Shown piece by piece: positions 37,151 to 48,223 of a stretch of DNA of 64,000 nt. The stretch is from Prosthecodimorpha staleyi. Its GTDB lineage: Bacteria; Pseudomonadota; Alphaproteobacteria; Rhizobiales; Ancalomicrobiaceae. Positions within the stretch are counted from its first letter, which is position 1. The number at the start of each line of letters is the position of its first letter. The stretch is from contig NZ_JAHHZF010000014.1 of the NCBI RefSeq assembly GCF_018729455.1, positions 62,001 through 126,000 on the forward strand, in the 5' to 3' direction. The position numbers were made by a program, and so were the translations under genes. A model generated the notes under the pieces. It made no database searches, had not been told where the DNA came from, and worked only from the letters and a program-made list of their open reading frames with translations.

Positions 37151-37729
37151 TCAGTCCAGGGTCTTGACCATGGTGTGGACCTTGCCGTGGTTGAAGTAGC
37201 GGCCGACCAGCGGCAGGCTGAAGGTCCGGGTGATCCGGTAGCCGCGCTGCCGATAGAAGCGCAGGCCGGTCTCGTTCTCGTGGTCGACATGGAGCCGGAT
37301 GACCCGCTTTCCGGCGGCGCGGGCTTCCGTCTCCGCCAAAGCGATCAGGGCGGATCCGAGGCCGCTGCCGCGGTGGGTCGGTCGCGTCCGGAAGCTCTCC
37401 ACATAGAGTTCGTCGCTCCGGCGCAGGCTTCCGATCGCCATCACGGCGGCGTAGCGCAACGTTCCGGCGAACCAGCCGTTCAGCGCGACGAGACCCTGCC
37501 GGTCGAATCGGACCGGCCCGCGGCCGTCCATGCGGTAGGTGAGGATCGACACCGGTTCGTCGCCGGCATAGCCGACCAGGATCCGTTCGACATCCAGCCG
37601 TTCGCGCAGATAGCGCGCCCGCTCCTTCTTGCGTCCGAGCACCCACTCCAGCCAGGCCATGCCGCTTGCGATCTGTTTCAACTCGCCGTCGCTCAGGCTG
37701 CCGGCCGAGCCCGGATGGGCGATACGCAT
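37151..37729 (-). CDS. GNAT-family N-acetyltransferase
   Basis: 192 residues from the ATG at 37729. The acetyl-CoA-binding segment is FRTRPTHRGSGLGSALIALAETEARAAG, then LHVDHENETGLRFYRQRGYRI, the canonical GNAT motifs A and B. The first 60 residues lack the usual fold signature and may be a leading helix (WLEWVLGRKKERARYLRERL). The substrate is unknown. It lies 50 bp downstream of enolase in the same direction and converges on dat, so it may be read through from eno. Confidence 0.87.
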   Translation of the reverse strand: MRIAHPGSAGSLSDGELKQIASGMAWLEWVLGRKKERARYLRERLDVERILVGYAGDEPVSILTYRMDGRGPVRFDRQGLVALNGWFAGTLRYAAVMAIGSLRRSDELYVESFRTRPTHRGSGLGSALIALAETEARAAGKRVIRLHVDHENETGLRFYRQRGYRITRTFSLPLVGRYFNHGKVHTMVKTLD

Positions 37730-37779
37730 GCGGGGTGTCCCGTTGGCTGGGGCGGGCGGATTGCGCCGGGGCCGGATGG

Positions 37780-39201
<1,422 letters not shown>

Positions 39202-39261
39202 CTATCTCGCCTGACCAGACATTCCGCCTCGCGCGGATACCGCCCCACCCCGGATGCCGCC

Positions 39262-39723
39262 ATGACCGCCTTCGATGCTTCTTTGCTGCAACTCGGCCAC
39301 GAGACGATCTATCCGAAGAGCCCCGAGGAGGCCCGGCTCGACCGCGTACCGAACCCGCAGGCCGACACGCTCTATCTGGCCCGCTTCACGGTGCCGGAAT
39401 TCACCTCGCTGTGTCCGGTCACCGGCCAGCCGGATTTCGCCCATCTGGTGATCGACTATGTGCCGAAGGACTGGCTGGTCGAATCGAAGAGCCTGAAGCT
39501 CTACATGACCAGCTTCCGCAACCACGGCGCCTTCCACGAGGATTGCACGGTGGCGATCGGCCGGCGTCTCGCTGACCTGCTCGATCCGCATTGGCTGCGC
39601 ATCGGCGGCTATTGGTATCCGCGGGGCGGCATCCCGATCGACGTCTTCTGGCAGACCGGCGAGCCGCCCAAGGCGGTCTGGATCCCCGACCAGGGCGTCG
39701 CCTCCTATCGCGGGCGCGGCTGA
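39262..39723 (+). CDS. queF: NADPH-dependent 7-cyano-7-deazaguanine reductase
   Basis: 153 residues from the ATG at 39262. It is the short (unimodular) QueF, which reduces preQ0 to preQ1 in queuosine synthesis. The active site is visible: Cys51 ([11 protein letters not shown]) forming the thioimide, Asp58, and Glu74 with the NADPH motif [21 protein letters not shown]. It diverges from eno and converges on hflX. No preQ1 riboswitch motif was found in the 204 bp upstream. The other queuosine genes are not in the window. Confidence 0.97.
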   Translation: MTAFDASLLQLGHETIYPKSPEEARLDRVPNPQADTLYLARFTVPEFTSLCPVTGQPDFAHLVIDYVPKDWLVESKSLKLYMTSFRNHGAFHEDCTVAIGRRLADLLDPHWLRIGGYWYPRGGIPIDVFWQTGEPPKAVWIPDQGVASYRGRG

Positions 39724-39822
39724 GACGGAGAGCAACCGAGATAGAGGCGCGGCGCTGCGACCGGGCCGGCAGCGGGGGTGCCCGCCTCCCGGTCCCATTC
39801 CAGGTCCGCACGCCGACCCCGA

Positions 39823-41367
39823 TCAGGCCTTGGCGCCGGCGGCGGTGATGTAGCGGCCCGCGCGCGACCGAAACAGGTCGAGCGCCTTGTCGGGAACACG
39901 GATCAGGAGCGTCACCGCCTCGGCGCCGTCCTTGCGAGCGAGCACCTCGGTCGAGCGGTGCAGCCAGGCGAGCAACTCGCCTTCGGTCGGCGGAACGCTG
40001 AGCCGGAAGCTGGAGCGGTCGCGGTTGAGCCGTTCCTCGATCAGGCCGAGCAACCGGTCGAGACCCTCACCGGTCGCCGCCGAGGCCGGCACGGTCACGA
40101 GCCCGTCCGTCTGGGCGCGCTGCCCGTCGGCGACCAGCTTGTCGCGGTAGTCCGGTTCGAGCAGATCGATCTTGTTCAGGACCTCGATCATGCGCTGCGG
40201 ATCGCGCGGATCGACGCCGAGCTGCCGAAGCACGTCCTCGACGTCGCGCGCCTGGGCGAGGGTATCCTCATGGGCGATGTCGCGCACATGCAGGATCAGG
40301 TCGGCCTCGATCACCTCCTCCAGCGTCGCCCGGAAGGCGGCGACCAGGTGGGTCGGCAGATCGGATACGAAGCCGACCGTGTCGGAGAGGATCATCTCGC
40401 CGCCATGGGGCAGGCGGACCCGGCGCAAGGTCGGATCAAGGGTGGCGAAGAGCAGGTCCTTGGCGAAGACGCCGGCATCGGTCAGCCGATTGAACAGGGT
40501 CGACTTGCCGGCATTGGTGTAGCCGACCAGCGCGACGACCGGATGCGGCACCTTCTTGCGCGTCTTGCGATGCAGCGCGCGCGTGCGGGTGACGCCTTCC
40601 AGCTCCTTTTCGAGCTTGGCGATGCGCTCGGTGATGACGCGCCGGTCGGCCTCGATCTGGGTTTCGCCGGGGCCGCCGAGGAAGCCGAAGCCGCCGCGCT
40701 GGCGCTCCAGATGGGTCCAGGAACGCACCAGGCGACTCTTCTGGTAGTTCAGATGTGCCAGTTCGACCTGCAGCCGGCCCTCGCGCGTGCGGGCCCGCTC
40801 GCCGAAGATTTCCAGGATCAGGCCGGTGCGGTCGAGCACCTTGGCGTTCCAGGCCTTTTCCAGGTTGCGCTGCTGGATCGGCGAGAGCGGATGGTCGACG
40901 ATCACCAAGCCGACGCCGTTGGCCTCGACCGAGGCCTTGATCTCATCGACCTTGCCCTGGCCGATCAGCGTCGCCGGGCGCGGCTGGGCGAGCCGCACGA
41001 CCACGCTTTCGACCACGTCGAGGTCGATCGCCGCCGCCAGGCCGACGGCCTCCTCCCGGCGCGCCGCCACGGAGCGCTGAGGGCGCGGCGTCTCGCCGGT
41101 CTCGGACGGTTCGGCGCGTTCGCGGATGTCGGTGCGGACCGGGACGACCACGATCGCGCGCACGGCTTCGGCCAGCCGCGACTGCGCAGTCCGGCCCGCG
41201 CTGCGGCGGCCGGTCGATTCGATCGGGTCGGTATCGGAGATGTCGCTGTCGGAGGCGCTTCCGTCGGGCGGGACGGGGGCTTGGCCGGCCTGCGGCCCGA
41301 TCCCCGTCCGGTTGGCGTCGTCGCCGGGGCTGCTACCGCTACCGCCGCCGGCGCGCTTGCGCGTCAA
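39823..41367 (-). CDS. hflX: GTPase HflX
   Basis: 514 residues if it starts at the TTG at 41367, which overlaps the hfq stop (TTGA); no ATG occurs in the divergent first 60 residues, so the start is uncertain. The N-terminal HflX domain includes [12 protein letters not shown] and [17 protein letters not shown], then a coiled coil, [13 protein letters not shown], and the G domain: [17 protein letters not shown] and NKIDL. HflX binds the 50S subunit and splits stalled ribosomes under stress. It is cotranscribed with hfq. Confidence 0.95.
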   Translation of the reverse strand: MTRKRAGGGSGSSPGDDANRTGIGPQAGQAPVPPDGSASDSDISDTDPIESTGRRSAGRTAQSRLAEAVRAIVVVPVRTDIRERAEPSETGETPRPQRSVAARREEAVGLAAAIDLDVVESVVVRLAQPRPATLIGQGKVDEIKASVEANGVGLVIVDHPLSPIQQRNLEKAWNAKVLDRTGLILEIFGERARTREGRLQVELAHLNYQKSRLVRSWTHLERQRGGFGFLGGPGETQIEADRRVITERIAKLEKELEGVTRTRALHRKTRKKVPHPVVALVGYTNAGKSTLFNRLTDAGVFAKDLLFATLDPTLRRVRLPHGGEMILSDTVGFVSDLPTHLVAAFRATLEEVIEADLILHVRDIAHEDTLAQARDVEDVLRQLGVDPRDPQRMIEVLNKIDLLEPDYRDKLVADGQRAQTDGLVTVPASAATGEGLDRLLGLIEERLNRDRSSFRLSVPPTEGELLAWLHRSTEVLARKDGAEAVTLLIRVPDKALDLFRSRAGRYITAAGAKA

Positions 41368-41618
41368 TCGTTCACCCGTCCGCCGGCTTCGTCAGGTTCG
41401 AAAAGTTGCAGCGGCGCGCCCGGCATCACCGTCGAGATGGCGTGCTTGTAGACGAGCTGCGAATGCCCGTCCCGACGCAGGAGAACGCAGAAGTTGTCGA
41501 ACCAGGTGACGACTCCCTGGAGCTTGACGCCATTCACCAAAAAGATCGTGACCGGTGTCTTGTTCTTGCGAACGTAATTGAGGAACGTATCCTGAAGGTT
41601 TTGTGCGCGGTCTGCCAT
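41364..41618 (-). CDS. hfq: RNA chaperone Hfq
   Basis: 84 residues from the ATG at 41618. Sm1 ([37 protein letters not shown]) and Sm2 (VYKHAIST) motifs are complete. The C-terminal tail is short, as in alphaproteobacteria. The hexamer promotes small RNA-mRNA pairing, which bears on the small-RNA candidate at 1553-1718. Its stop overlaps hflX by four bases. A promoter-like TATAAT lies about 110 bp upstream. Confidence 0.98.
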   Translation of the reverse strand: MADRAQNLQDTFLNYVRKNKTPVTIFLVNGVKLQGVVTWFDNFCVLLRRDGHSQLVYKHAISTVMPGAPLQLFEPDEAGGRVND

Positions 41619-41728
41619 TGTTGTTTCGACCTTATGTTATGATGATTGCTGGTCGTGATTTTTGTCGAACCACCGGCATCGCAGGCAAGGGAACGGTCAG
41701 GCGAACCAACGCGCCACGATGCGGTGCC

Positions 41729-41758
41729 ATTATAACGGCAGCCCGGGGTCTTCGTCCA
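41729..41758 (-). promoter_or_regulatory. Sigma-70-like promoter upstream of hfq
   Basis: On the minus strand TGGACG (41758-41753) and a perfect TATAAT (41734-41729) are 18 bp apart, with the -10 about 110 bp before the hfq ATG. A consensus -10 stands out in this GC-rich sequence. It could drive hfq-hflX with a leader of about 100 nt. The rest of 41619-41946 shows no gene. Confidence 0.5.
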
Positions 41759-41946
41759 GAACATGCAAGGCTGCTTCCTCTTGCAGATTGACGGAGGCCA
41801 GCCATGCCGCGCCGACGGTCGGGACCGTCGGCCGGGTTGAACAGGTGCCGACGGACAGCCGCGCACGGTTTGGCACCCCGGGACCTGGGCGGTCCGGGGC
41901 GGCCGGGCTGCGGGCCGGCGACGCCGGCCTCGACAGGCGGACCGGA

Positions 41947-43119
41947 CTATTTGCCGGGTGGCTGGCCGACATAGCTCGCCGGCGTGCAGGCGAGGCCGGC
42001 GCCCTTGGCGGCGATGCAATATTTGAGCGCCTCGGCCGGGGACGGGAACGGGCCGCCGACCAGCCGCACCTCGATCCCGTCGCCGGTCTCGCGCGCCTGG
42101 GCCAAGGGGTGGTAGCCCTTGGTCAGCTTCGGCAGGCGGGCGTCGATGTCGAGCCAGGCCTTGCGCAACTGGACCAGCGACCGGTACCCGCCGAGATCGA
42201 CGCCGTAATCGCCGCGTCCGGGGGCGACCGTCGGGACGGTGCCGGTGGTCTCCGGCGCACGGCCGCCGGGATCGGGTGCCTGGTCCGACCGAACGCCGAT
42301 CGTGATGGAGGGATTGGCGGTGATCCGCCCCGGCGCGGCGGATGCGGATGGCGCGGCGGGCGCCGGAAGAGCTGCCTGCGGGGCACCGCCCTGGCCCTGC
42401 GGGGCGGGCGGCAGGGCCGGCACCGGCGTCGGCGCGGCCGTCGAGGCGCCATTGCCGGACGCCGGCGGGCCACCGCTGGCGGGCAAGGTCGCGGCTGACG
42501 GGCCTGCCGGGAGCGACGGGCGGAACTCGCCCGGCTTGATGTCGCCGGGTCGAGGATCGACACGCGTCAGACCCGGGTCCGAGGCCGGATGGCGTCCCGG
42601 CGCCGGCGGCCTGGAAGGGTCGGGCCGGATGTCTGAGGTCGCCGGCGCCGCGGCGGCACCCTCCGGCGCCCTGGCGGCGTCGGGGACTGGCCGGCGGGCG
42701 ACGGAGGTCAGGCCGGCGGTCAGAATGGTCGCCTGGTCCTCGAGCAGAGTGACGCGCTGGCTGAGGAGATCGAACTTCTGGTCGGCCCTGCCGACCAGAC
42801 GGCGCAGATCGAGCACCTCCTGGCGCAGCATTTCGACTTCGCCGGCCAGCGCGATCGGGTCTCCGCCGCCGCCCGCACTCGGCCGCGTGCGACCATGGAA
42901 CTGCGGGTTGACCGGTGTGCCGATCGTGCCGGTATTCTCGGGCCCGTCCTGGCGGCTGGCCGTGGCCGGGCGCTGCGGCGCATATTGCCAGGCGGCGAAC
43001 CCCGTCAGCACGGCCATCACGGCCACGAAACCCCATGCGGCGAGCGTGAAGACGCTCGTCGCCGCATAGGCCCGCTCGGCCTCGATCTGCTTCAAAGGGT
43101 CCTGCAGCAGGGCCGCCAC
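41947..43119 (-). CDS. Membrane-anchored SPOR-like envelope protein
   Basis: 390 residues from a GTG at 43119 preceded by GAAGGA. One membrane helix (about 24-46), a periplasmic coiled coil (GEVEMLRQEVLDLRRLVGRADQKFDLLSQRVTLLEDQ, about 92-130), a long Pro/Ala/Gly-rich disordered region (about 140-300), and a C-terminal domain (about 305-390; YRSLVQLRKAWLDIDARLPKL, VRLVGGPFPSPAEALKYCIAAKGAGLACTPA) resembling SPOR. SPOR domains bind denuded glycan at the septum. The architecture suggests a cell-wall or division-linked protein, but the SPOR call is by pattern only. Confidence 0.78.
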   Translation of the reverse strand: MAALLQDPLKQIEAERAYAATSVFTLAAWGFVAVMAVLTGFAAWQYAPQRPATASRQDGPENTGTIGTPVNPQFHGRTRPSAGGGGDPIALAGEVEMLRQEVLDLRRLVGRADQKFDLLSQRVTLLEDQATILTAGLTSVARRPVPDAARAPEGAAAAPATSDIRPDPSRPPAPGRHPASDPGLTRVDPRPGDIKPGEFRPSLPAGPSAATLPASGGPPASGNGASTAAPTPVPALPPAPQGQGGAPQAALPAPAAPSASAAPGRITANPSITIGVRSDQAPDPGGRAPETTGTVPTVAPGRGDYGVDLGGYRSLVQLRKAWLDIDARLPKLTKGYHPLAQARETGDGIEVRLVGGPFPSPAEALKYCIAAKGAGLACTPASYVGQPPGK

Positions 43120-43179
43120 GGGCGCCGATCCTTCCCCGAATCTCTCCGGGCGAGGATATCACCAAGCCCGCAGGCCAAG

Positions 43180-44493
43180 TCAGCCGAAGACGAAGTCGAT
43201 GATCAGCTTGATGTTCAGGGCGATGATCACCGCGGCGATCACCCCGGCGGACACCGACAGCCACCGGGGGGCGACCAGCGCACCCATCTTGGCCCGGTCG
43301 GCGGTGAACAGGACCAGTGGCACGACCGCGAAGGGAAGCTGCAGGCTGAGGATCACCTGACTGAGGATCAGGAGCTTGCCCGTCCCGGCCTCGCCATAGG
43401 CGATCGTGACGCCGGCCGCCGGCAGAATGGCGAGCGACCGTGTGACCAGGCGGCGCAGCCATTGCGGCAGCTGGATGCGCAGGAAGCCTTCCATCACGAT
43501 CTGGCCGGCCAGCGTTGCCGTGACCGTCGAGTTGAGGCCGCAGCAGAGGAGGGCGATGGCGAACAGCGTCGGTGCCATGCTGCTGCCGAGGAGCGGCGCC
43601 AGCAGCGAATGCGCGTCGCCGAGTTCGGCGACCTCGCTGCGGCCGGTGGCGTGGAAGGAGCCGGCGGCCAGGATCAGGATCGATGCATTGATGGTCAGTG
43701 CGAACATCAGCGCGACGGTGGAATCGATCGTGATGTAGCGCAGTGCCTGCCGCTTCTCGGCCAGGCCATCGCCGAACTTGCGCGTGCCAACGATGCCGGA
43801 ATGAAGATAGAGATTGTGCGGCATCACGGTCGCACCGATGATGCCGAGCGCCAGATAGAGCATGTCCGGATCGGTCACGATGCGCGTCGTCGGCGCGAAG
43901 CCGCGAATGATGTCGCCGAGGTTGGGCTGCACCATGGCGATCTGTACCGCAAAGCAGGCCGCGATGATCCCCAGCAGGGCAATGATGAAGGCTTCCACCC
44001 AACGGAAGCCGAGCACCTGCAGATAGAGGATCAGGAACACGTCGAGCGCCGTCAGCACCACGCCGATCTCGAGCGGGATGCCGAACAGCAGATTGAGGCC
44101 GATCGCGGTGCCGATCACCTCGGCCAGGTCCGTGGCGCAGATGGCGAGTTCGGCGAGCAGCCAGAGCGGGCCGCTCAGCCAGCGCGGATAGGCGTCGCGG
44201 CAGGCCTGCGCAAGATCGCGTCCGGTGCCGACGGCGAGACGCGCGCAGAGGGACTGCAGCACGATGGCCATGATGTTGGAGAGAAGCGCCACCGTCAGCA
44301 GCGCATAGCCGAACTTCGATCCGCCGGCGATCGAGGTCGCCCAGTTGCCCGGATCCATGTAGCCGACGGCGACCAGATAGCCCGGTCCGACGAAGGCGAC
44401 GGCCTTCCGGAGGTTCGAGCCCGTATTCGGGACCGCGATGGTGCCATGCACCTCGATCAGCGACGGCGTTCCGCGCTCTTCTCTCCAGGCCAT
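43180..44493 (-). CDS. mntH: Nramp-family Mn(II) transporter
   Basis: 437 residues from the ATG at 44493, about eleven membrane helices. Metal-site motifs DPGNW (47-51) in helix 1 and [10 protein letters not shown] in helix 6 are present, and [24 protein letters not shown] is typical. MntH imports Mn(II) with protons at the inner membrane. A Mur/Fur-type sequence lies about 80 bp upstream, fitting manganese repression by Mur in this group. It lies 60 bp upstream of the SPOR-like gene on the same strand. Confidence 0.95.
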   Translation of the reverse strand: MAWREERGTPSLIEVHGTIAVPNTGSNLRKAVAFVGPGYLVAVGYMDPGNWATSIAGGSKFGYALLTVALLSNIMAIVLQSLCARLAVGTGRDLAQACRDAYPRWLSGPLWLLAELAICATDLAEVIGTAIGLNLLFGIPLEIGVVLTALDVFLILYLQVLGFRWVEAFIIALLGIIAACFAVQIAMVQPNLGDIIRGFAPTTRIVTDPDMLYLALGIIGATVMPHNLYLHSGIVGTRKFGDGLAEKRQALRYITIDSTVALMFALTINASILILAAGSFHATGRSEVAELGDAHSLLAPLLGSSMAPTLFAIALLCCGLNSTVTATLAGQIVMEGFLRIQLPQWLRRLVTRSLAILPAAGVTIAYGEAGTGKLLILSQVILSLQLPFAVVPLVLFTADRAKMGALVAPRWLSVSAGVIAAVIIALNIKLIIDFVFG

Positions 44494-44570
44494 GCTGTCT
44501 CTCTTTTCCGGATGTCGGCCTTCGCGGGGCGGCGAGGTTCGGCATGATGCGATGGAGGAAGAGGCTAATG

Positions 44571-44590
44571 CATTTGCAACTCATTCGCAA
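44571..44590 (-). promoter_or_regulatory. Mur/Fur-type box upstream of mntH
   Basis: On the minus strand the 20-mer TTGCGAATGAGTTGCAAATG holds two near-identical TTGCxAAT units spaced 11 bases apart, resembling Mur-responsive sequences of Rhizobiales. It is 78-97 bp before the mntH ATG and in an AT-rich patch. Repression by manganese-loaded Mur is the likely role, by analogy. Confidence 0.55.
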
Positions 44591-45705
44591 TAAAAACTGT
44601 TGCGGCATTGGGGTGCCGCTTCGCAACGTCCGCAGGCAGTGGTGTCGCGATTGCCCTTCCGGCTTGGTGGACAGAGCGTCGCCGCCGTCTTTGTGACTGG
44701 CCTGCAACACCGTTTTTCAATGACTTGCCGGCTAGTGTCGACGCCTGCAAATGCCGCTATTCGGACACAAAGCGCCACGAGCGTGCCTGATGGAAATTCC
44801 GTATGGCGCGGGCGTTCTATCCGGTGGCCGAAGCCGGCCGAAGGCATTCCCCGCCGTCCATCCGGCTCGAAACGAGGCGGAAGCGACGGGGAGGCGGATC
44901 GGCGGCACGAGACGACCGGGGTGCGGCAGTCGGAAGACCGGTTGGCACGAGGCGTCGCAGAGCGGCCGTGCCGAGGGGGATCGGATGGGCGTGGATTCAC
45001 CGCAGGCCGGCCGGGCGGGCGCCGGCATGGCGGGGTTGCGAAGCCGTCGCATCGTGGCCGAACGGGGTCAGCTCCGGTTTCGGACGATACCGGAATCCGA
45101 ATCGATTCCGGGTCCTGGATTTCGACCGGCAGGCCGGGCGCCCGGCGCAATGCCGATGGACGCCGGAGTCGTGATTGAGTTGTCGGAAGTCGTCGGCGCC
45201 GTTGCGGGCGGGGCCGGCGGGTCCTGGACCGGCCTTCTTCATGGCGAATGCGTGGCCGGGACCGGCCGTACTCTTGCCGAAAACCTCGGTCATGGTCCGG
45301 CCAGTGAACTTAAGGACGTTGTTCGCCCCGCCGATCGGCCGCTCCCGCGATCGGGCGTCATGTCCGGCCTTGCAGGCATCCCTGCTTCGACGATCGCGGT
45401 CCTGGCGGCCGCGCGGAGAGGGTTCGCGTGCGATGCGGGCCGGAGATCACGCTTCGATGCGGCTGGACCGGCGGCGGTTTCGGACCGGTATCGCTCCGGC
45501 ACGCCGGCCGACCGCCGGAATGCTGGCGGATGCGGCAGGATAGGACAGGTTGCCGGCATGGCCCATGGCCTGCCGGTGGTGGACGGGATAACGACCGCGG
45601 GACGCGGAATGGGGTCCGACGCAGGCCGAATTTCGGTTCGGACGGACGGTGCGGCGCGACATGGGGCGGCGACGTTTCCCGGCGGAAAGGGTGAAGCGAT
45701 CTGTT
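44591..45705. other. 1.1-kb interval without a convincing gene
   Basis: Between the mntH control region and exoR both strands have long GC-driven open frames but none with a good start, recognisable motif or sensible composition. The plus-strand frame 44751-45719 runs past the exoR start in another frame. An 8-bp perfect inverted repeat, CCGGAATC (45090-45097) with GATTCCGG (45104-45111), is present. The stretch may be decayed sequence, a long exoR regulatory region, or hold an unrecognised RNA. Confidence 0.45.
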
Positions 45706-46533
45706 ATGCGGACGTGTGAGTTTCTTCGCATAGCGAGCCTGTCGGCGGTCGTTCTGGCCGGCGGCGTTCTCTCGCCTGTCTCGGGCGCGGCGGCGCTCGA
45801 CCCGAGCACCACCGCGCGACCGCCGGAGACCTCGCCGGACGAAGCCTTCAACGCGGGGCGCCGGCTCTACTACCAGGGCAAGAAGGCGGCGGCGGTCTCG
45901 GAACTGCAGCGGGCCGGCGAGCGCGGCCATCCGGGCGCGCTCTACCTTCTCGGCCGCATCTATCGCAATGGCGAGGGCGTGCCGCCGAACGACCTGAAGG
46001 CGTTCCAGATCTTCAGCCAGATCGCCAACAGTCACGCCGAGGACATGCCGGGATCGCCGGCGGCGCCCTTCGTGGCCAGTGCCTTCGTGGCGCTCGGCTC
46101 CTACTACATGACTGGGATCGAGGATTCGTCGATCAAGCCGGATGTCGGCAAGGCGCGCGAGATCTTCACCTATGCGGCGTCGTTCTTCGGCGACGCCGAC
46201 GCCCAATACAATCTCGGGCGTCTCTATCTCGACGCCGCCGGGCCGGATCGCGATCCGAAGCAGGCGGCCCGCTGGTTGAAGCTCGCCGCCCGCAAGGGGC
46301 ATCCCGGCGCCATGGCCATGCTCGGCCAGATGCTGTTTTCCGGCGACATCGACATGCCGCGCCGTTCGGTGCAGGGGTTGATGTGGCTGACCATCGCCCG
46401 GGCGCGCGCCCAATCGGGAACCGACGAGTGGATCCGCGACGCCCAGGAGCAGGCCTTCTCGGTCGCCAGCGAACCGGAACGACGGCAGGCGGTGCAACTG
46501 GCGCAGGACTGGATCGCCAAGAACGGCAACTGA
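45706..46533 (+). CDS. exoR: ExoR-like periplasmic Sel1-repeat regulator
   Basis: 275 residues from the ATG at 45706, with a signal peptide (about 1-31). Sel1/TPR-like repeats fill the rest: AVSELQRAGERGHPGALYLLGRIYRNGEGVPPNDLKAFQIFSQIAN, ASFFGDADAQYNLGRLYLD and AARWLKLAARKGHPGAMAMLGQMLFSG, closely following the ExoR pattern including the late EAFSVAS-type segment. In Sinorhizobium and Agrobacterium ExoR is a periplasmic inhibitor of the ExoS-ChvI two-component system, controlling exopolysaccharide, motility and acid response. exoS/chvI are not in the window. The preceding 1.1 kb has no gene; it converges on trpE. Confidence 0.88.
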   Translation: MRTCEFLRIASLSAVVLAGGVLSPVSGAAALDPSTTARPPETSPDEAFNAGRRLYYQGKKAAAVSELQRAGERGHPGALYLLGRIYRNGEGVPPNDLKAFQIFSQIANSHAEDMPGSPAAPFVASAFVALGSYYMTGIEDSSIKPDVGKAREIFTYAASFFGDADAQYNLGRLYLDAAGPDRDPKQAARWLKLAARKGHPGAMAMLGQMLFSGDIDMPRRSVQGLMWLTIARARAQSGTDEWIRDAQEQAFSVASEPERRQAVQLAQDWIAKNGN

Positions 46534-46693
46534 GACCCGGGGCGGGCGAGCCCAACGGGCCTGCTTCCGCCCCGCGAGCGGGGCCGGCTGCCGCAACGGC
46601 GATGCCGCCCGGCGCGGCGTCTGTCTTCGGTGGGCCGCCGCCTGCCAGACTGCGGCATCGCGCGAGGCCGGAACCTCGGTTGGCGAGCCTCGT

Positions 46694-48211
46694 CTATTGG
46701 CCGCGGCCGGCGCTGCTGGCGAAGCGCACGGCCTCCTCGGCGGCCCGGAACAGGGCCTTTGCCTTGTTGACGCATTCCTGGTTCTCGGAGGTCGGGACAG
46801 AATCGGCCACGATGCCGGCGCCGGCCTGGGCGTACATGACGCCGTCCTTGACCACCGCCGTGCGCAGACAGATGCAGGTATCCATCGCGCCGTCGGCCGA
46901 GAAGTAGCCGACGCAGCCGGCATAGAGCCCGCGCTTCTCCTTCTCCAATTCGTCGATGATCTCCATGGCACGGACCTTCGGGGCGCCGGAGACCGTGCCG
47001 GCCGGGAAGCCGGCGGCCAGCGCGTCGAGCACGTCGTTGGACGGATCGAGCCGACCGGTCACGTTCGAGACGATGTGCATGACGTGGCTATAATATTCCA
47101 AGAAGAAGCGGTCGGTGACCTTCACGGTGCCGATCTCCGCGACCCGGCCGACATCGTTGCGTCCGAGGTCGAGCAGCATCAGGTGCTCGCTGAGTTCCTT
47201 CGGATCGGCCAGCAGTTCCGCGCCGAGGGCCTTGTCCTCTTCGGGCGTCCGCCCGCGCGGTCGCGTGCCGGCGATCGGGCGGATGGTCACGTCACCGTCG
47301 CGCACGCGGACCAGGATCTCGGGCGACGACCCGGCAACCGCGAAGCTGCCGAAATCGAGGAAATACAGGAAGGGTGCCGGGTTGACGCGGCGCAGGGCCC
47401 GGTAGAGCGCGAAGGGCGGCAGCGCGAAGGGCGCGGAGAAGCGCTGCGACAGCACGACCTGGAAGATGTCGCCGGCGCGGATATAGTCCTTCGCCTTGGC
47501 GACCATGCCGAGATAGTCCGCCTCCGACGTGTTGGAGACCATCGGCACGTCGAGGGCCACGTCGCCAAGCTGATAGGCGGCCTTGTCGATCGGGCGGTCG
47601 AGCGTGTCGATCACGTCGGTCAGCCGTTCGACGGCGCGCGCATGTGCCTGCGGGGCAGAAAGACCCGCCTCCGGGCGGACCTGAGTCACGACGGTGATCT
47701 CGTCCTTGATCGCGTCGAACACCAGAATGGTGCGCGGGCGGACCAGGATCGCGTCGGGGATGCCGACGGGATCTGGATTCGGAGCGGCAAGGTCCTCCAT
47801 CTGGCGGACCATGTCGTAGCCGAGATAGCCGAACATGCCGGCCGCCATCGGCGGCAATCCCTTCGGCAGCGGAAACTCGCTCTCGTGAATGAGCGCGCGC
47901 AGCGCATCGAGCGAGCAACCCGGCACCGGCTCGAAGGCGTCCCGGTCGCTGGCGAAGCGGCGGTTGACCGCGCCGGCCTCGCCGACCGCGCGGAAGACCA
48001 GATCCGGGTCGAGCCCGATCATCGAATACCGGCCCCGCACGGCGCCGCCTTCGACCGATTCGAGCAGGAAGCAATGGTCGCGCGCGCCGCAGAGCTTCAG
48101 ATAGGCGGAGACCGGGGTTTCGAGATCGGCGACCAGCGTCGTCCAGACCACGGTCGGCCGACCGGCCGCATAGGCTTCGACGACGCGTTCCTCACCCGGT
48201 TCGATGCGCAT
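46694..48211 (-). CDS. trpE: Anthranilate synthase component I
   Basis: 505 residues from the ATG at 48211. It forms anthranilate from chorismate with ammonia from TrpG. Motifs: SYLKL near residue 36, YSMIGLDPD, IRPIAGTRPRGRTPEEDKAL, LDLGRNDVGRVAEIGTVKVT and AGFPAGTVSGAPKVRAMEIIDELE, and QAGAGIVADSVP near the end. The SxxL-type N-terminal site (ETPVSAYLKL) fits tryptophan feedback inhibition. It is 12 bp downstream of ppiD, the usual alphaproteobacterial order, but trpG/trpD/trpC do not follow; exoR converges instead. Confidence 0.97.
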   Translation of the reverse strand: MRIEPGEERVVEAYAAGRPTVVWTTLVADLETPVSAYLKLCGARDHCFLLESVEGGAVRGRYSMIGLDPDLVFRAVGEAGAVNRRFASDRDAFEPVPGCSLDALRALIHESEFPLPKGLPPMAAGMFGYLGYDMVRQMEDLAAPNPDPVGIPDAILVRPRTILVFDAIKDEITVVTQVRPEAGLSAPQAHARAVERLTDVIDTLDRPIDKAAYQLGDVALDVPMVSNTSEADYLGMVAKAKDYIRAGDIFQVVLSQRFSAPFALPPFALYRALRRVNPAPFLYFLDFGSFAVAGSSPEILVRVRDGDVTIRPIAGTRPRGRTPEEDKALGAELLADPKELSEHLMLLDLGRNDVGRVAEIGTVKVTDRFFLEYYSHVMHIVSNVTGRLDPSNDVLDALAAGFPAGTVSGAPKVRAMEIIDELEKEKRGLYAGCVGYFSADGAMDTCICLRTAVVKDGVMYAQAGAGIVADSVPTSENQECVNKAKALFRAAEEAVRFASSAGRGQ

Positions 48212-48223
48212 GGAGCGGATCCG

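Noticed and set aside
44751-45719. A 322-codon plus-strand frame before exoR
   Set aside because: No motif, atypical Gly/Arg-rich composition, and its end overlaps the exoR start in another frame.
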